In this document: positions 11,022 through 23,439 of the stretch, in pieces | How positions within the stretch are numbered: position 1 is the first letter of the stretch | How the letters are laid out: the number at the start of each line of letters is the position of its first letter | NCBI GenBank assembly: GCA_003260075.1 | Contig: QLIY01000311.1 | Coordinates: forward strand, 1-64,000 | Reading direction: 5' to 3' | Origin: Phallusia mammillata | Lineage: Eukaryota > Chordata > Ascidiacea > Phlebobranchia > Ascidiidae | Length of the DNA: 64,000 bases | The notes under the pieces: generated by a model | The model's input: only the letters and a program-made list of their open reading frames with translations | Databases searched by the model: none | Told to the model about the DNA's origin: nothing | Translations under genes and position numbers: made by a program

Positions 11022-13194
11022 CATGTAAGCCTATGCAACAATTTAATTACAAAAATTTACCCCGTTTTGTCGAAAAAGATAAAAAGAAAAAAAGCAAATG
11101 AGGTAAATTACCGCATAAATTTTGAAAAATTAACCCGAGTAAATTTGGTGGGTAAATTTCAAAAACACACCGGGTAAGTTTTACCGGAAGCTCTTCTAAC
11201 AACGTTTGTGACTTCGCGTGCGCAATGTGTTTTGAAAACTTGTTGGTAGAAACTTGACTGTTGATGAAAGGCGTAAGCTACATAAAAGAAGAACGTAGTC
11301 CAGGAAGCTGTTACACCTAAGCGACGGTAATTTGAATCCCGGGATATGTTTTATTACTTTAAAAATCGCGGGATGTGCTTTATTACTTTTCAGGGTAGCC
11401 TAAATTTGTCTTCATGTGAACAGAGGGCATTTTAGAGTAGGCTATAACTTTTACCCTGAATGTGACGCCAGAAACTGAAATTTGACGTAAATTTGGAAAT
11501 TTACCTGCCCATGTTGGCGCAGCTTATGTAGGCCTAACTTTCGCTATAAAAAACCATCGACAGTAGGCTACATGCAGATATCTTACGTTTTTCTGTTATG
11601 ATTAGGCACAGCGAATGTCAATTATCAATGGGTTGATCGTATGTTGTGTAAACTAATGTTGTTCGAGATCTTTCGTCAACAATAAAAATGGATACCGCAG
11701 CAAAAAGATTAGAGGCAGGCGACCTCTTTAAGTTCATTCAGTATTATGTTTTTGGTTTGTGTTGCGTTGTTTAAGTTTGCTTACAATTTATGATTTCGTA
11801 AGACTGTTGCTGAATTTGTAATGTTTGATGATGCAATTTTGTAATTCGAAAAAAAATATGTGCAAAACATTATTCACGGGCTTTGAAAGTTTTAAGTTAT
11901 TTATGCAATTGCTTGTGTGACAGATATTACAAGATCTGAGATCAATCTTTATTGGGTGGTTAGGGTAAACTATGCTGGATTTTTGCCGGTTTAAAACCAC
12001 CTACATGGTGATTGTATCCGAAAAATCTAAACGCAAATTATTTGCAGCTTATATCGCCCAATTAGTAGCTAAATCAAGTAATGGTCGAAACATATTTAAC
12101 CTTAAATGTTTGAAGTGGTCGATAATTTTTGTTATATTTGTCCGCGTGGTGGCACTGTTGAGCAACGTTTTAAATTATAACCGCAGTTAAGATTTTACTT
12201 CACAGCTGTTGTGATTGTGATGGATGCTGATTGTAAGCGATATCTTGATCAGTGCTAAAATCGTGTCATGATGATTTTCAGGACACATAACAGCCTAGAG
12301 CAATTTTCTCATATCCCTAACCAATGTCGCAAATATTTTTGTTTTATCATCAGTAAAGTTTAATTTATGTTAAAAAAAATTGGTGCATTTTATTTTTGTA
12401 TTGTGTGAAACTTTAAAGCTCGGTTTCAATAAGTCGTCTATTATTGTCTAAAAAGATATTTTATATTGTTTACAATTTTATTGGTCAAATTGTAACGTAG
12501 GATTTGTGGGCTACTGTGCAACAAAAGCAACAAACTCCACCAAACAACGTTGTTGTTGTTGTTTTTACTCTGGAGAATAACTCAATTTGTTTGTCTGCAT
12601 GTGGGGAAAAATCCATCCATAATATTTGTGGAGAAACAATCTGGCCTTGGAAAAACCGTGGTCGTCCAGTGGGTCGCCGCGAGCCATTTCTCCGCAGGCG
12701 TTGCACACGAACCCTCAGCAAGCAGCACCCGGCACTGGCGTTTGACCGCATTTGCGTGTTTGCTCTACCTCTATTTGTGGAAAGCCGCTTTTGTTGGCTC
12801 ACGCAAGCTCAATAGGGCGGGACGACGTAATAAAAGAAACAGGAGCAGTCACGAGAAAGGTGCACAAAGTGCGTACGTACTCGCTCTTTTGTTCAAGGCT
12901 CAAGCGCATTGTTGGTTCGAGTTCGCTGCCCCGTGGACGTCACTCTATTCAACCGTTACAAGGTGTTTGCTAAACTGTTTTTGCACCAGGGAGAAATAGG
13001 CATTGCTTTGCTGAGCAGAAAATAACCTGGTTTTAAAATAAAATAGTTTGAAGAAACGGTTTCACAAAAGATGGGAAAACGTACAAAGCTGTAAATTTCA
13101 TCTCGTTCAATACAATATTTAGTTAATAATTTTTTTTCGTTCAACTGGTGTAATGCTAAACAAAACACTAGTTGCTGTTTTCAAGAACTTGTAT

Positions 13195-13262
13195 TTTAGT
13201 TGACGTTTCGCCCACCAGAACGGTAGGGCTTCTTCAGAGCAATGAATGATAATACAGCGGGC
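13195..13262. repeat. Fragment resembling a retroelement 3' end motif
   Basis: The stretch gacgtttcgcccaccagaa followed by cttcttcagagcaatgaatg resembles a motif that I associate with Penelope-like or other retroelement ends in invertebrate genomes. A related arrangement is at 50794-50835. No reverse transcriptase frame is nearby. Confidence 0.25.
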
Positions 13263-13354
13263 ACAGAGGCGAAAATGTACAAAAACAGCGGGATACGATG
13301 GAAAATAATTACTTAAGGACAAAGGCTTTCCGTGAAGAGTTGGGTGTGCTAGAG

Positions 13355-13988
13355 CAGGGCTACTCAAACTTTCTTGCTCTGCGACCCCATTTCAAAACAA
13401 AAATTTCTACGCGACCCCTTGATGGGTATAGCCCAGTGGTGCACAAGCTTTTCGCTATGACAGCCGCATAACAGATCTTTATTTCACAAACGGCCGCCAA
13501 TTGCCTGCTTGCTTTGGTTTTAAAATTACTGATTAAAGAAATACTTATATTATATATGTATATATATACCAACTAATGGCGCCTAAAAAAGACTTGACAC
13601 ACAGATTGACAATCTGAGCTTTTATGACGTCATAATCTATATTGTTAGGTTTGTGGTATCTGCTTTTTCGCATTGTTTGCACACAATAGACTTAAATCAG
13701 TCAGGCCCATATGGCTACTAGGCTGGTAATACTCTTTTAAGTTCCACAAAATGTGTTTAGAGCAGTTTAAAAATCAAAATATTTTGAGTTTTTATTGACG
13801 TCACTGTCGCCAGTGCATGTATTCTAATAAACATGTCCACGGCCGCACAAACTCGTCTCTGCCGCCAATAAATATACGCACATATACCATTTATTGTGAC
13901 TGACATAATAACGCATAATGTTGTGCGACCCCAAAATTATATTCCGCGACCCCATTCGGGGTCGCGACCCACAGTTTAATAAGCCCTG
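13355..13988. mobile_element. hAT-type non-autonomous element
   Basis: Ends cagggctactcaaact and ttaataagccctg are inverted relatives. Flanking 8-base sequences tgctagag and tgctagat match at 7 of 8 positions, a hAT-like target duplication. Repeats of gcgacccc and the complementary ggggtcgcgaccc lie inside near both ends. No transposase frame; about 634 bases long. Confidence 0.75.
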
Positions 13989-15879
13989 TGCTAGATAATA
14001 TTTAGTGTCGAATTAAATATAAAAGTACCAGGTGTTTTGTTAATGAACATCATTTTTCGTTTTGTCCAAACGAACTTGAGATTTTCCCAGCTTACTTTGG
14101 ATCCCACAAATACATTTTCATAAATGTAGATGTCATTATTACAACGCAAATTTCCACAAATTTTTACATATGCGAACAATGTAGCCTACGCATGGCGTTG
14201 CGAGGAGTAGTGCTTCGCCAAGGTTAATCCCAGCATTTGTTTGTCTCGGTCTCAGGCACGGACAAAGTTAGCAATCCCAAGCCCGCAATAAAGATGCAAA
14301 TTTAATTTGATTATGCACCAACCGCAACTTAATGTATCAACACTTTAAACGTTTTGAAATATATCCCAAAGGAGATTTTTGAAGTTATTAGAAAAATTTT
14401 GCGGTTTGAAAAAACCAAACATTCTTTTTAATGTATGTGAGGTTTTTATGAGGTGCCAAAATTTCCTATTTTTAAATTTCCAAACTTTTTTTCGTTTTTA
14501 CTTTACAGGGTAAGTATTAAGTAATGTTTATCATGATGTCCAGACAGAATATTGCTTCGGTTTGAATCCTGTAAACTTATTTTTTAAATGTAATTTATTA
14601 TTCCATGTTGCCTTTTAACGTTCTTATTTCCAGTGTTTCGTTTTTGATAATATTTAAAATGATTCTGTTTTCTTGAACATGTAATTTATTACCTTCGCTA
14701 ATTGCCCACAACCGAATGCCGAATCATAAAAGGTGCGGTTTCAAAATTCGGTTATTCACCGCTCATATATTGCTGACTCATCGAAGAGAAATTGCGTGGG
14801 GGTTTAAAGGTCGTGGGTGTGACGATTGCCCCCAGGGGCTTCAAAATAAACAACTTTTCGGATAAATGCCAGGAATTCGTAGAATACACCTTTTTCAATG
14901 CCACAAAGCAATATGTTGTGTATGCTGACTTTTGGAGAAATTCTCCCGGCGTGAGCTTGACAACAGCTTGAACGAGAAGCTTACACATATTTACCCGTGC
15001 AAAACGACTACAGTGCACACAATGGAATTGGTTTAGCTTCAGCCTTTTTCTCTCGAGCATAACCCAGTCAATATGTACCGTCCTTTTGCTTCGAGTTGCG
15101 TAAGAAGTGCCTATTGAGCTTTGGTCCGCTACGTCACAAACAACCTGTTTGTTGTGTGACGTTTATTTTCTAACCGTCTGGCAATCTTCACATGGTCAGC
15201 AAGTTGTTTGCGTTCAAGTAATAATCGCCTTTTCAGGAAATGATTTAGCGGGAATATTGGCTTGCGTGTGAAATCTGTGTCAACTTTAGGTGTTCATTAA
15301 CTTTTGGGGTTTTTGGTCATCCATTAACATATATGTGTTCAACGCAACTTTTATGTGCAACAAATGTGCCAGTTCGTAAAAAACTACTAAAATGGTCACG
15401 TTTAACAATGTATGAGCATAATTTTATTAAAGTCATACCATTACTTTTAGGAAGAAACAATACGAAAGCATTTTTTTGGTAAAGTTGATTACATGTCAAT
15501 ACATTTCTTCAACCTATACTTCCTGTATCGCTTTACGCCACTTGCACCGAGTTTACGCAATAGACCGCAATCGATGTGATGAATTGATTTGTGCAGCTCT
15601 GGTGTGTTGGCTTGTCGTTGAAAAACTGCTTGATATGCCGATTGCGACGTTGTTACTCACAAGCTTGTGCAAACACTATCTACGGAAATGCCCTTCGCAG
15701 TTTCTAAAAGGCCTCGTAGTTTCGCTTGATACACATTCCTTTACAGGAGCTTTTGTTATAAGGAAACGAAACTCTTTAGAGCTTTAAAGTTAAACGATCC
15801 AATGTTGTGGTATGCAAAATTCTCTTAAGCCCTTTAGATATATGTTGTCAAGAGTTTTTTGACTGTAGATTGTATAGGA

Positions 15880-16271
15880 CAGTTGTTCTCAACCTTTTGT
15901 GGACTGTGTCCCCTAAAAGTAACTTTTGGGCATCGTGGTCCCCTTCATGTAACCCTGTAAGACCTGTGGTCCCTTTAAAAAAAGTAAATGACAAACTCGT
16001 GTCGGAATTCGGTACTAATTTCGGCTTGAAATATGTCGAATAGAGTACACAAGAATCCGTAATCATAAAAACCTCAATATAGACAAATATTATGTGAAAT
16101 AGTCGATTAAATGAGGGAATAAAGTTATTAGCAACACACACTTAATTATGCACATTAAAAAAATAAAATAGCTTTTAGTGAGTGTTTCTGGTGAACCTAC
16201 ACCCTTCCACTCACCCCCCGGAACATAGCCCGTGCCTCCCTGGGGGACCATGCTCCCTGGTTGAGACCCTG
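15880..16271. mobile_element. hAT-type non-autonomous element
   Basis: Ends cagttgttctcaacc and ggttgagaccctg are inverted. Flanks gtatagga and gtataaga match at 7 of 8 bases. The internal sequence has gtggtcccctt and gggggaccatg in inverse orientation near the ends. Length about 392 bases, non-coding. Confidence 0.75.
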
Positions 16272-18609
16272 GTATAAGATATAGTAGAAAATAAAATAGA
16301 ACATGATGTATACGATATTACCCAGTTAAATTTTTCATCAAAGTTCATTTCTGTATTTGACACTTTTAATCTCAGTTTTTCACTTACTGAGTAATATATG
16401 TATCGCAATGTATTAATGCTCACAGTCGTGGCAAATCTATCGAAGTCCGATGTTTTACAGATTTATCTCTTATTCAATGCAACGTCGTAAACAGACTTTA
16501 ATGATAATAAGTTGTGTATTTTTAAATTCAGTGACGTTGTTCGTCAGTGAAGCCTGGCACAAGAGCAAGGTCGCGGTACACTCTGCGTTGTTCAAATTTC
16601 GTAAGAACTATACTAGAAAGTCCTTCCCCGAAATGCGAATGCGCCCAGGGCAAGGTTTATTCATTGTTTCCAGCCTACGTAGTGACAAACGTTGTAGCCA
16701 AAGGCTCATAACAATTTATGTTAGTTTAAAAACGTGCTTTTAACTATTTTTAGATCATGCTTGGTACATCTCGCAAATTTATTGAAATTGTGTTTCCTGA
16801 TTCGACAAAGTGCGGAGATGTGTACAGTGACGTACTAGGCTGTTACGTCACGTCAAATTTGCCGTGCCCGACGTGGCAAGTTTTACATAATCTCACCGCC
16901 GTTCTGATTTTGCTGACAAGTCAGAAATTGGTGTGTCTTCTTCGAAACGTTTAAACTCAGACAAGTCACTTTTTTCTTAGTTTTATGCCACACAAAACTC
17001 CAATAATAAGTGAAACAGGGATTTTTGTTTTTACTAAATGTTTAAATTAGTGATTTCACTCTTCCCGACCGGCAGGCGTTTCGTCTACGTTACTCACTTT
17101 TATTTGACTCGTACCCACCGCTAATACCAATAAGCGTTGAGCCGTCTTTTCGTAAAATGTCCAAACCATCCTTAAAATACTAAAGTCATGCACGTTTAGT
17201 AGTCTTTTGTACCACTGCTTTGGTAATATCAGCATGCACGGGTTAACGTCACTTGAAAACACGACGGGCGTGAGTTCTGCACGTCACAACCGAGGTTACG
17301 CGTCACGGTTCGACGAACACAGCTTGTTTTGAACCTGAGAAATTGTCACGAGTTAGAATTCAAACCGCGTTGGAAAGTACTGCGCTCTATAAGAGATGAT
17401 GGTCTTCTGATTTCGTGCGTTACCAGGTTATAGCTAAAGGTCCTTTTAACCTAATTATCGGGCGGAAAGGTTTGTGTCGCTTTAGACGTCGGGCAAATTC
17501 TCCTCACCCTTGTTTACACGGGGCTCGTGTTACAAATAACTGGTTAAATGCGACGCAAACAAAGGAGCTGTTTTGGATCTAAAAACACACCTTTGATACG
17601 CACCCAAGAAAAATCATGTGGACGACGTCAATAAACTGTAGAAATTCGATACCTAGCAGATGGACAATATCTGGTTGCCTGTATTAATAACAAACTCCAT
17701 TTGGAATGAACATCACAATACAAATAAACGCCATCGCCCCAAAAACAGGTTTCCAAACTTAATCCCTTTTTATAGTAGCTGAAGCTGGAAAACAAACTTG
17801 GGTCGCGCTGTTATAAAACCATGAACGCTGTGTACCTGCCCGACCCCTACCACGAAAACACGTAAGCGATTTTACATAAATAGTTGCGTGTATTGACACC
17901 ATTTGGTAGGAAGAAAAACAGGTCTCAGAACAAAGAAAGTAAACAGGCAGAAAAGCATAAAACGACTCGTGTGTCCGAATAAAAATAAATAAACACGGAT
18001 TGGTTTGTGCATACAAACGTTTAACCGACAAAAACATTTGTGGTCAGTTTTACAGATGTTTTTTTATGTACTGGAGTTTTACAGTGTAAAAAATATTTGA
18101 AAAATTCTCGTAATGTTTGAGGGGCATGATCGTGTCAATCGACACCATGTCCACCCGATACTCACGTGATGTCACGTGACGCAGTGATGACGTAACCACT
18201 TCACCCTTAACAATGTTTTGTTTGAGAATTCTCAAGTGGTTTATTTGATTTAGCCTATGTTAAGGATCAAAAGGGTGTAAAACATTGTAAAAAGACAATT
18301 CTATTTTCTTTGTGGATTTTCGCTCACAGAAATTTAACAGATGTTCGAGAGTGCTTTCTCCTAAGTGTGTCGCGTCAAGCGGCCAGATAAGGTGGCGATA
18401 ACTTGGTATTCGATCACTGCGTACGATCAAATAACGCTTTTCAAAAATGTTTTTGTTTAATTGTTGCTACGCCATGGTTAGTTGCGGGATGTACAAATGT
18501 GGTTTGTCTTGCGACAGAATTTCAACACAAATAACGTAAAAAACGTGCAAGACATTAAAAATCTGCATGGAACGGTTTGACGAATTTCGTTGTCGGCAAT
18601 GAGAACGGC

Positions 18610-18618
18610 AATAAATAA
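18610..18618 (-). promoter_or_regulatory. FOS: AU-rich nonamer in the probable FOS 3' UTR
   Basis: On the minus strand this reads TTATTTATT, about 430 bases past the FOS stop codon. A second AUUUA-type block lies at 19011-19030. Such elements drive rapid decay of FOS messages in vertebrates. Whether the transcript extends this far is not shown. Confidence 0.35.
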
Positions 18619-19049
18619 AGTTGGACTGGCAAGAGTGATTTTGAAAAGAACACCCATTATGCAGCAGTTAAACTGTGGATACTCAATTAGGGAAATAAAC
18701 ATATTACACGTGGGAAAACGCACAGAAAAGATAAGTAACTTGAAAATGTACACCTTAACATCATATTGTGTCAGCACAGTATTTTTTCGCACGTTACAGA
18801 CGTCAACCTTAAACAAAGAGTAGTAGCATTACATCATGACTTTTGTAGTGAGCATAGGCAAAGCGAATACAGCACTGGGGGTGTTATAGCACTCAATAGG
18901 CAATGCGAAGCTTAACCAATCATTTCAACTGCCTTAAAACGACTTCGTGAATAATACAAAAAAAACGACGCTTGGTCATTGCATGGACATTCTCAATTGC
19001 GAACGTCCTGAAATAAATGTTCAAATAAAATTGTCTTGTCCCGAGCTGT

Positions 19050-22000
19050 TTAAAGCGCAAGGAGCTTTGGTGACTGCACCGAGTCTGGGCTCTGGTGGCT
19101 CTCGCTGGACGAACTTCGTCTGTGTGCCGCCGCACAAGTGTAAGGCTGTTGCTGGTGGCCTTGCAGTGCAGAAAAGGTCATACTAGCTGTGTAGGATGGA
19201 GTAGGTGGATGTCTGGGTGGGTAATCCTGCATCGAGGAACTAAACTGGAAGTTGGTGTCAGTGGTCGCCGTGCTGCTGTTCATGCCCGGTGTACTGGGAA
19301 AGGTAAATACCCCGGTACTCACAGACGGGGTGGCGAGGGTGCAAACAGGGGTGTTAAGGGGGCCATCGTTGAGGGTATCTAGCGTATCCAACGTCATATT
19401 GGCGTAGCGATTGCTCCTTGTTGACGCGGGAAAAGCCTGGCCGTGCTGAGAAAGGTCGGTTGGATTTGGATTGCTGACGAGGGACTGGCTGCTGGCGCTG
19501 ACGTCAAAACAAGGCTCGTTGTGTCGTGAGACTGGGGGAGCTGCGGTGATGACGGAAACCGCGGCGGCATGAGCTTGTTCTTGCTGGCGCGCTTCATGCA
19601 TCGAAAAGTAGGAACCGTGGTGTGGCGCATCGTCCATCACCTCTGGCGGCGCAACAAGGGATAGTTCTGGCATCGATGGTACGGAAGAGGAATCTTGCAT
19701 CATACCATGGTCTTCATGTTGTATCATGCTGACATCGGGAACGATTCCAGCCTTGCAGTTTGATGAGTGAGCTGCCAAGATGAATTCGAGGTGTTCCTTC
19801 TCTTGCTGCAGGGTCATGATTTCTTGGTGCAGAATATTCTGGCTTTCCTCCAACTGGTCGGTTTCTCCCTGAAGACGGTCAGTAAGCTCACGTCGACGAT
19901 TTCTGCACTTGGCTGCGGCCACCTTGTTTCTCTCGCGACGAATGTGACGTTTTGTAGCTTCGGCAGGTGATAACTAAACCAAAACAAGTAAAAGTTAGAT
20001 TGATTGTCATCTATAGCATTTTTTTATTTATTTTAAGTCATTCAGACAAAACATCGTAATTGTGCCACATAGAAAATTCAAAGTCCATATTTAACTTACA
20101 TCGTGGTCAGGGACTTTTCGTTTGCGTCCAGGTGTTCCTTTCGGCTTTGGCTGTCCAGTGGCAGTTGTAGCGCCCCTCTTTTGCATACGTTGCAGTGGAG
20201 GTGGTTCCTGGACACCCTGGAACCTCGGGTGCATTTGGTGATGCGAGATGGTGGCCAATGACGTGGAGTTGTCATCGATCATGTGATGTCCGATTTGGTG
20301 GGGGGAAGAGGGTTGGTTGTGATACAGAGGGGGAAGACCCACGTGTGGTGACGACACCGTGCTCGGTGGGGTCAAGGTTCGAATGTCTACGTTACTGGTT
20401 GTGACGAGCCACTGAAGATCGGGACGGCTGATCACTGATGGAAGGTCGTGAGGATGAGGAACGGGCATTTGAGCTTGGTTTTGCGGTTCACCGTATGCTC
20501 CTTGGACCCCGACCATTTGCTGGTGCTGCTGCTGTTGTTGTAGATGGCGAATGTCGCCCGAGCTTCCGAAATCGCCCGGCGACGATGACGAAAACTGATG
20601 AGTTGAAATATTGGCTTCCGGAACTCCTTCGTACGGGTAAGATCGGTAGCCCTGCGCAAACAAAAAATAGATAATGATTAGCTTGTTGTTTACATGTAAA
20701 GTTTGGTTTGAGTCAGTTAACCAACATCAAGACATAAGTCGTAAAACTTTAGCGAGAAGATATATTTATTTAGCAGTTTTTCGTGAGAAAATTACGCCAC
20801 GGACTTTGTGTCAGGTTTCAACGGCGATACGCAAAACAAAATAGCACCAGCGTGACTAATCACATTCCAACGTACGCGAGGAAGTCATTCATGAAATGCA
20901 TGGGGCGTAAAACAAAACTTATACTTCCGCATTCCAAAAGTGGAAAGTTCACAGCTCTAAACGTTACAAGGGCGGTCACCCTAATTCCACACGCGAGTTG
21001 CGTAATCGCCTTCCCAGAAGTTCACTAGCTGTCTACAGCTAAGGGCCAATAACAAGCTTGGGCGCAGCGTGAACTCGAAGAGCCTCGTGCGCGATTACAG
21101 CGACGTAATTACAGCCTTTGTGACGTCAATACCTTTTCAACAATGCAAAAGAGAAAGGTGGTGCGCCCTCATTGAGGGTCCCACTGTACGGATATAAACC
21201 GTGATTTGGATTATTTTGTGGCTCCTCGTGAAACTTTGAATTCCATTTTTCTCCTTTTTACCATAATTATTTTCTGTAACTGGCGGCTCGCCCCCATTGA
21301 CAAAGTTGTTAATTTACACGTGATTACAATGTCAATTGTACGGCTTGATGACCGGACAAAACAATCGACGGGGCTATATCGCAAGTACACTCGTACCAAC
21401 GGTTCAAGGACCTGACCTGGTTTCCTGAAAAGGGGGGCTTTTGCAATCATTGAGACAAACTACAACTCTAGTATCGCCTTAAGCCTAAACGCAATTCGAC
21501 TTGTCGCAATAATATGTCCGCGAGTTTTAGCGCACAAAACAACACCTCAGTTCGCCGTACACATAGTCCTCCTGAATTGCGCAACTGGCCTTTTACGAAC
21601 AAAATACCTCGTGACCTAACCTACTAAAACAGTTTTTTTATCTTTTCGCCATGACGTCATGGGAAAGCACCGCAAAACGATCCAATTAGTGCGTCAAGGG
21701 ATTTCAAAACTCCGAAACGCTGACTTGAGTGAAATCTACCTTTGAAGTGTGTTCTTCTATCGGTTGTTTCAATTTGCGGTAAAATTTCCTCTTACTGTAA
21801 AGGGCCGATCGATTGTCGATCTTTTAATCCACTTGCGTTGATACGGCGGGTGACAAACAACTTCACGAAGTATAAAAGTCGTAAACAAGCTCTCTTAACC
21901 TCTCTGGTCGAGCAATACTGCTACTCTGCCTAAACGTATGCTCTGGAAGAGTGTTTATGGGCTAGCGCGTGGGGAAAAAGGTAGACGAGAGAATTTGACG

Positions 22001-22618
22001 AAAAACATCTTCTCGCGGAACGTTCGAGGCGGAGTCACGTGCCAAATATCGAGTGCCTAAAATGTTTTTCCTCAACGTATTTGTTCTTTGTTTATGATGA
22101 GAATTGATAACTGGCGATAGTTGATCTCGCTTTAAATAATGTAGGCGGACATCTTCACTTTCGGGGACCAAAAAAATCGAAGACACTTTTGCCCACCCAC
22201 TATATTTATATGTGAGATGATTTTGCAAAAAAATAAATCATCGGAAATCCTTTTCGTGGGAGAAAAGAACTTTTTTTGACAACGAATTTCGTCAGACAGT
22301 TCTTATACTTGAAAATGGACCCTAGAAGTCACGTAAACTACCTACTAATGACGAAGTCCTATTGAAGTGCACTCCTAATGCTTATACTTCATGTTGGGTA
22401 CGCTAGGTCGTAATTAAACAAACTTAACGTCTCGAAAAGAAAATTTTGACCTCTAGAATTGTTTGAAATTCGCCCATTCCAAGTTTGCCTACCTGATTAA
22501 CATTGTATCCTGCCTGGGTCTGAAATCCTTCATCGCTTTCGAAGCTTTGTTGGTGAGTGGTCGGGCAGTTCTCGCCATAGACCTGGCTCAGTTCTTGAAA
22601 CATACCAACGCCTATCAT
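19050..22618 (-). CDS. FOS: FOS-family bZIP transcription factor, 3 exons
   Basis: Forms AP-1 with Jun-type partners and acts in the nucleus. Exons: 22618-22493, 20651-20100, 19973-19050, all GT..AG and phase 0, giving 533 residues. Exon 2 carries [14 protein letters not shown], matching the conserved DLQWLV element of FOS proteins, and Gln/His-rich stretches. Exon 3 begins with the basic region ([20 protein letters not shown], about residues 234-253, with the redox-sensitive KCR cysteine) followed by a zipper with leucines every seven residues and the FOS-typical EFILAAH. The C-terminus ([12 protein letters not shown] ... SPKLLAL) matches the vertebrate FOS tail. The protein is longer than vertebrate FOS (about 380) because of the extended N-terminal and central regions. 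The start is the first ATG in frame (MIGVGM); a second Met is five residues on. Intron 1 is 1.8 kb and holds CRE sites. Confidence 0.95.
21649..21662. promoter_or_regulatory. FOS: Palindromic CRE in FOS intron 1
   Basis: A perfect 14-base palindrome, ccatgacgtcatgg, contains the full CREB/ATF site TGACGTCA (21652-21659). A second CRE-type site (gtgacgtcaa) lies at about 21119-21128. Both are inside the first FOS intron; FOS is a classical CREB target. Confidence 0.45.
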
Positions 22619-22660
22619 GAAACAATCACGTGTTTTGCTCGGAATAAACAATTTTTGCCT

Positions 22661-22694
22661 CAGATCAGTATTGCAAACAGATCAGTATTGCAAA
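22661..22694. repeat. 17-base perfect tandem duplication upstream of the FOS start
   Basis: The unit cagatcagtattgcaaa occurs twice without a gap, about 45 bases upstream of the FOS initiation codon. It contains attgcaaa, similar to octamer or C/EBP half sites. It probably lies in the 5' UTR. Confidence 0.6.
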
Positions 22695-22909
22695 TGTACA
22701 GTATATCAGAAATCAAGTAAATATTTGGTCCTGCGAAAATAAGAATATCCGGTTGAAAAACAAATGCTTTTAAATCCATGACACAGCGTTTTATGGTAAT
22801 GTCCCACTGTGACGTAACAACTCTTATACTATCTGCTCTCTAGCTCCACCTGCCAGCATTCCGGTAAAATCCTATCCTCCTACGCAGTAACGTACATCCG
22901 CTTAACGTA

Positions 22910-22916
22910 TGACTCA
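22910..22916. promoter_or_regulatory. FOS: Consensus AP-1 site (TGACTCA) near the FOS promoter
   Basis: An exact TGACTCA lies about 290 bases upstream of the FOS start codon and about 60 bases downstream of the TATA-like box in the direction of transcription, so it may be in the 5' UTR. It would allow feedback by AP-1 itself. Confidence 0.45.
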
Positions 22917-22972
22917 TCCTTGAGCTATGGACCTGTATTGACACTTGAACAACTGACGAAGGCTCCGGCGCA

Positions 22973-22989
22973 CCTTTATATAAGACGTC
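22973..22989 (-). promoter_or_regulatory. FOS: TATA-like box with adjacent GACGTC in the FOS promoter
   Basis: On the minus strand the sequence reads gacgtcttatataaagg, that is, a CRE-type core directly followed by TATATAAAG. It is about 355 bases upstream of the FOS ATG, a reasonable distance for a core promoter with a leader of 300-odd bases. Confidence 0.45.
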
Positions 22990-23382
22990 GAAGTTTTCAG
23001 GTGCGTTTTTCTCGTGCGCTCTCGAATTCGGTGACGCACACGACGGCGCTCTTTACGCAGTGTAGAAAACCAAGCACGTCACTGTTCTGCGAGAGAACAT
23101 CGGACCATTTTCTCCATACCGGCGCAAAACGAGACGCACGCCCTCGTTTCGTAGCAACGTCCACACAAGCGCCGTAAGTTTTTTGTTCAGAACAATTGCG
23201 ACGATGTCGCTTTTCGAGTGTCTGAATGTCTGGCGGTGCAAAAAAGTTTGCAGGATGCTAAAAATACCAACTGACATCAACTATGGAAATTTTTCCAAAC
23301 GCCGATAATATTGTTTAATCGTCCGTGAGTAAATGTCGATCTGATAACCCTACTGTGGTAAACGAGCAAAGATAAACAAACT

Positions 23383-23439
23383 AATCCAAATTATTACCAA
23401 ATAAAATTACTGCAGTTTTATTTGGTAATTATGTGGATT
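23383..23439. repeat. Short foldback repeat
   Basis: Arms 23383-23406 and 23416-23439 are inverted copies (22 of 24 bases); the inner 14 bases (attaccaaataaaa) pair perfectly around a 9-base loop, ttactgcag. It could be a tiny foldback element or a transcribed hairpin. No clear flanking duplication is seen. Confidence 0.6.

Larger units (their letters stand above)
10538..18237. other. Gene-poor interval between PIGN and FOS
   Basis: No supported coding gene is visible. The stretch holds four MITE/hAT-like elements (listed separately), a more GC-rich patch at about 12640-12960, and AT-rich filler. Open frames here lack splice-supported partners or recognisable domains. Confidence 0.5.

Noticed and set aside
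12550-12999. 149-codon open frame on the plus strand
   Set aside because: No ATG-supported gene structure, no recognisable domain, and competing open frames on both strands of the same GC-richer patch.
14752-15060. 102-codon minus-strand open frame
   Set aside because: No similarity that I recognise, no promoter or splice support, AT-rich surroundings.
22619-22651. FOS start upstream at 22651
   Set aside because: The codon there is TTG, not ATG; the first in-frame ATG is at 22618.
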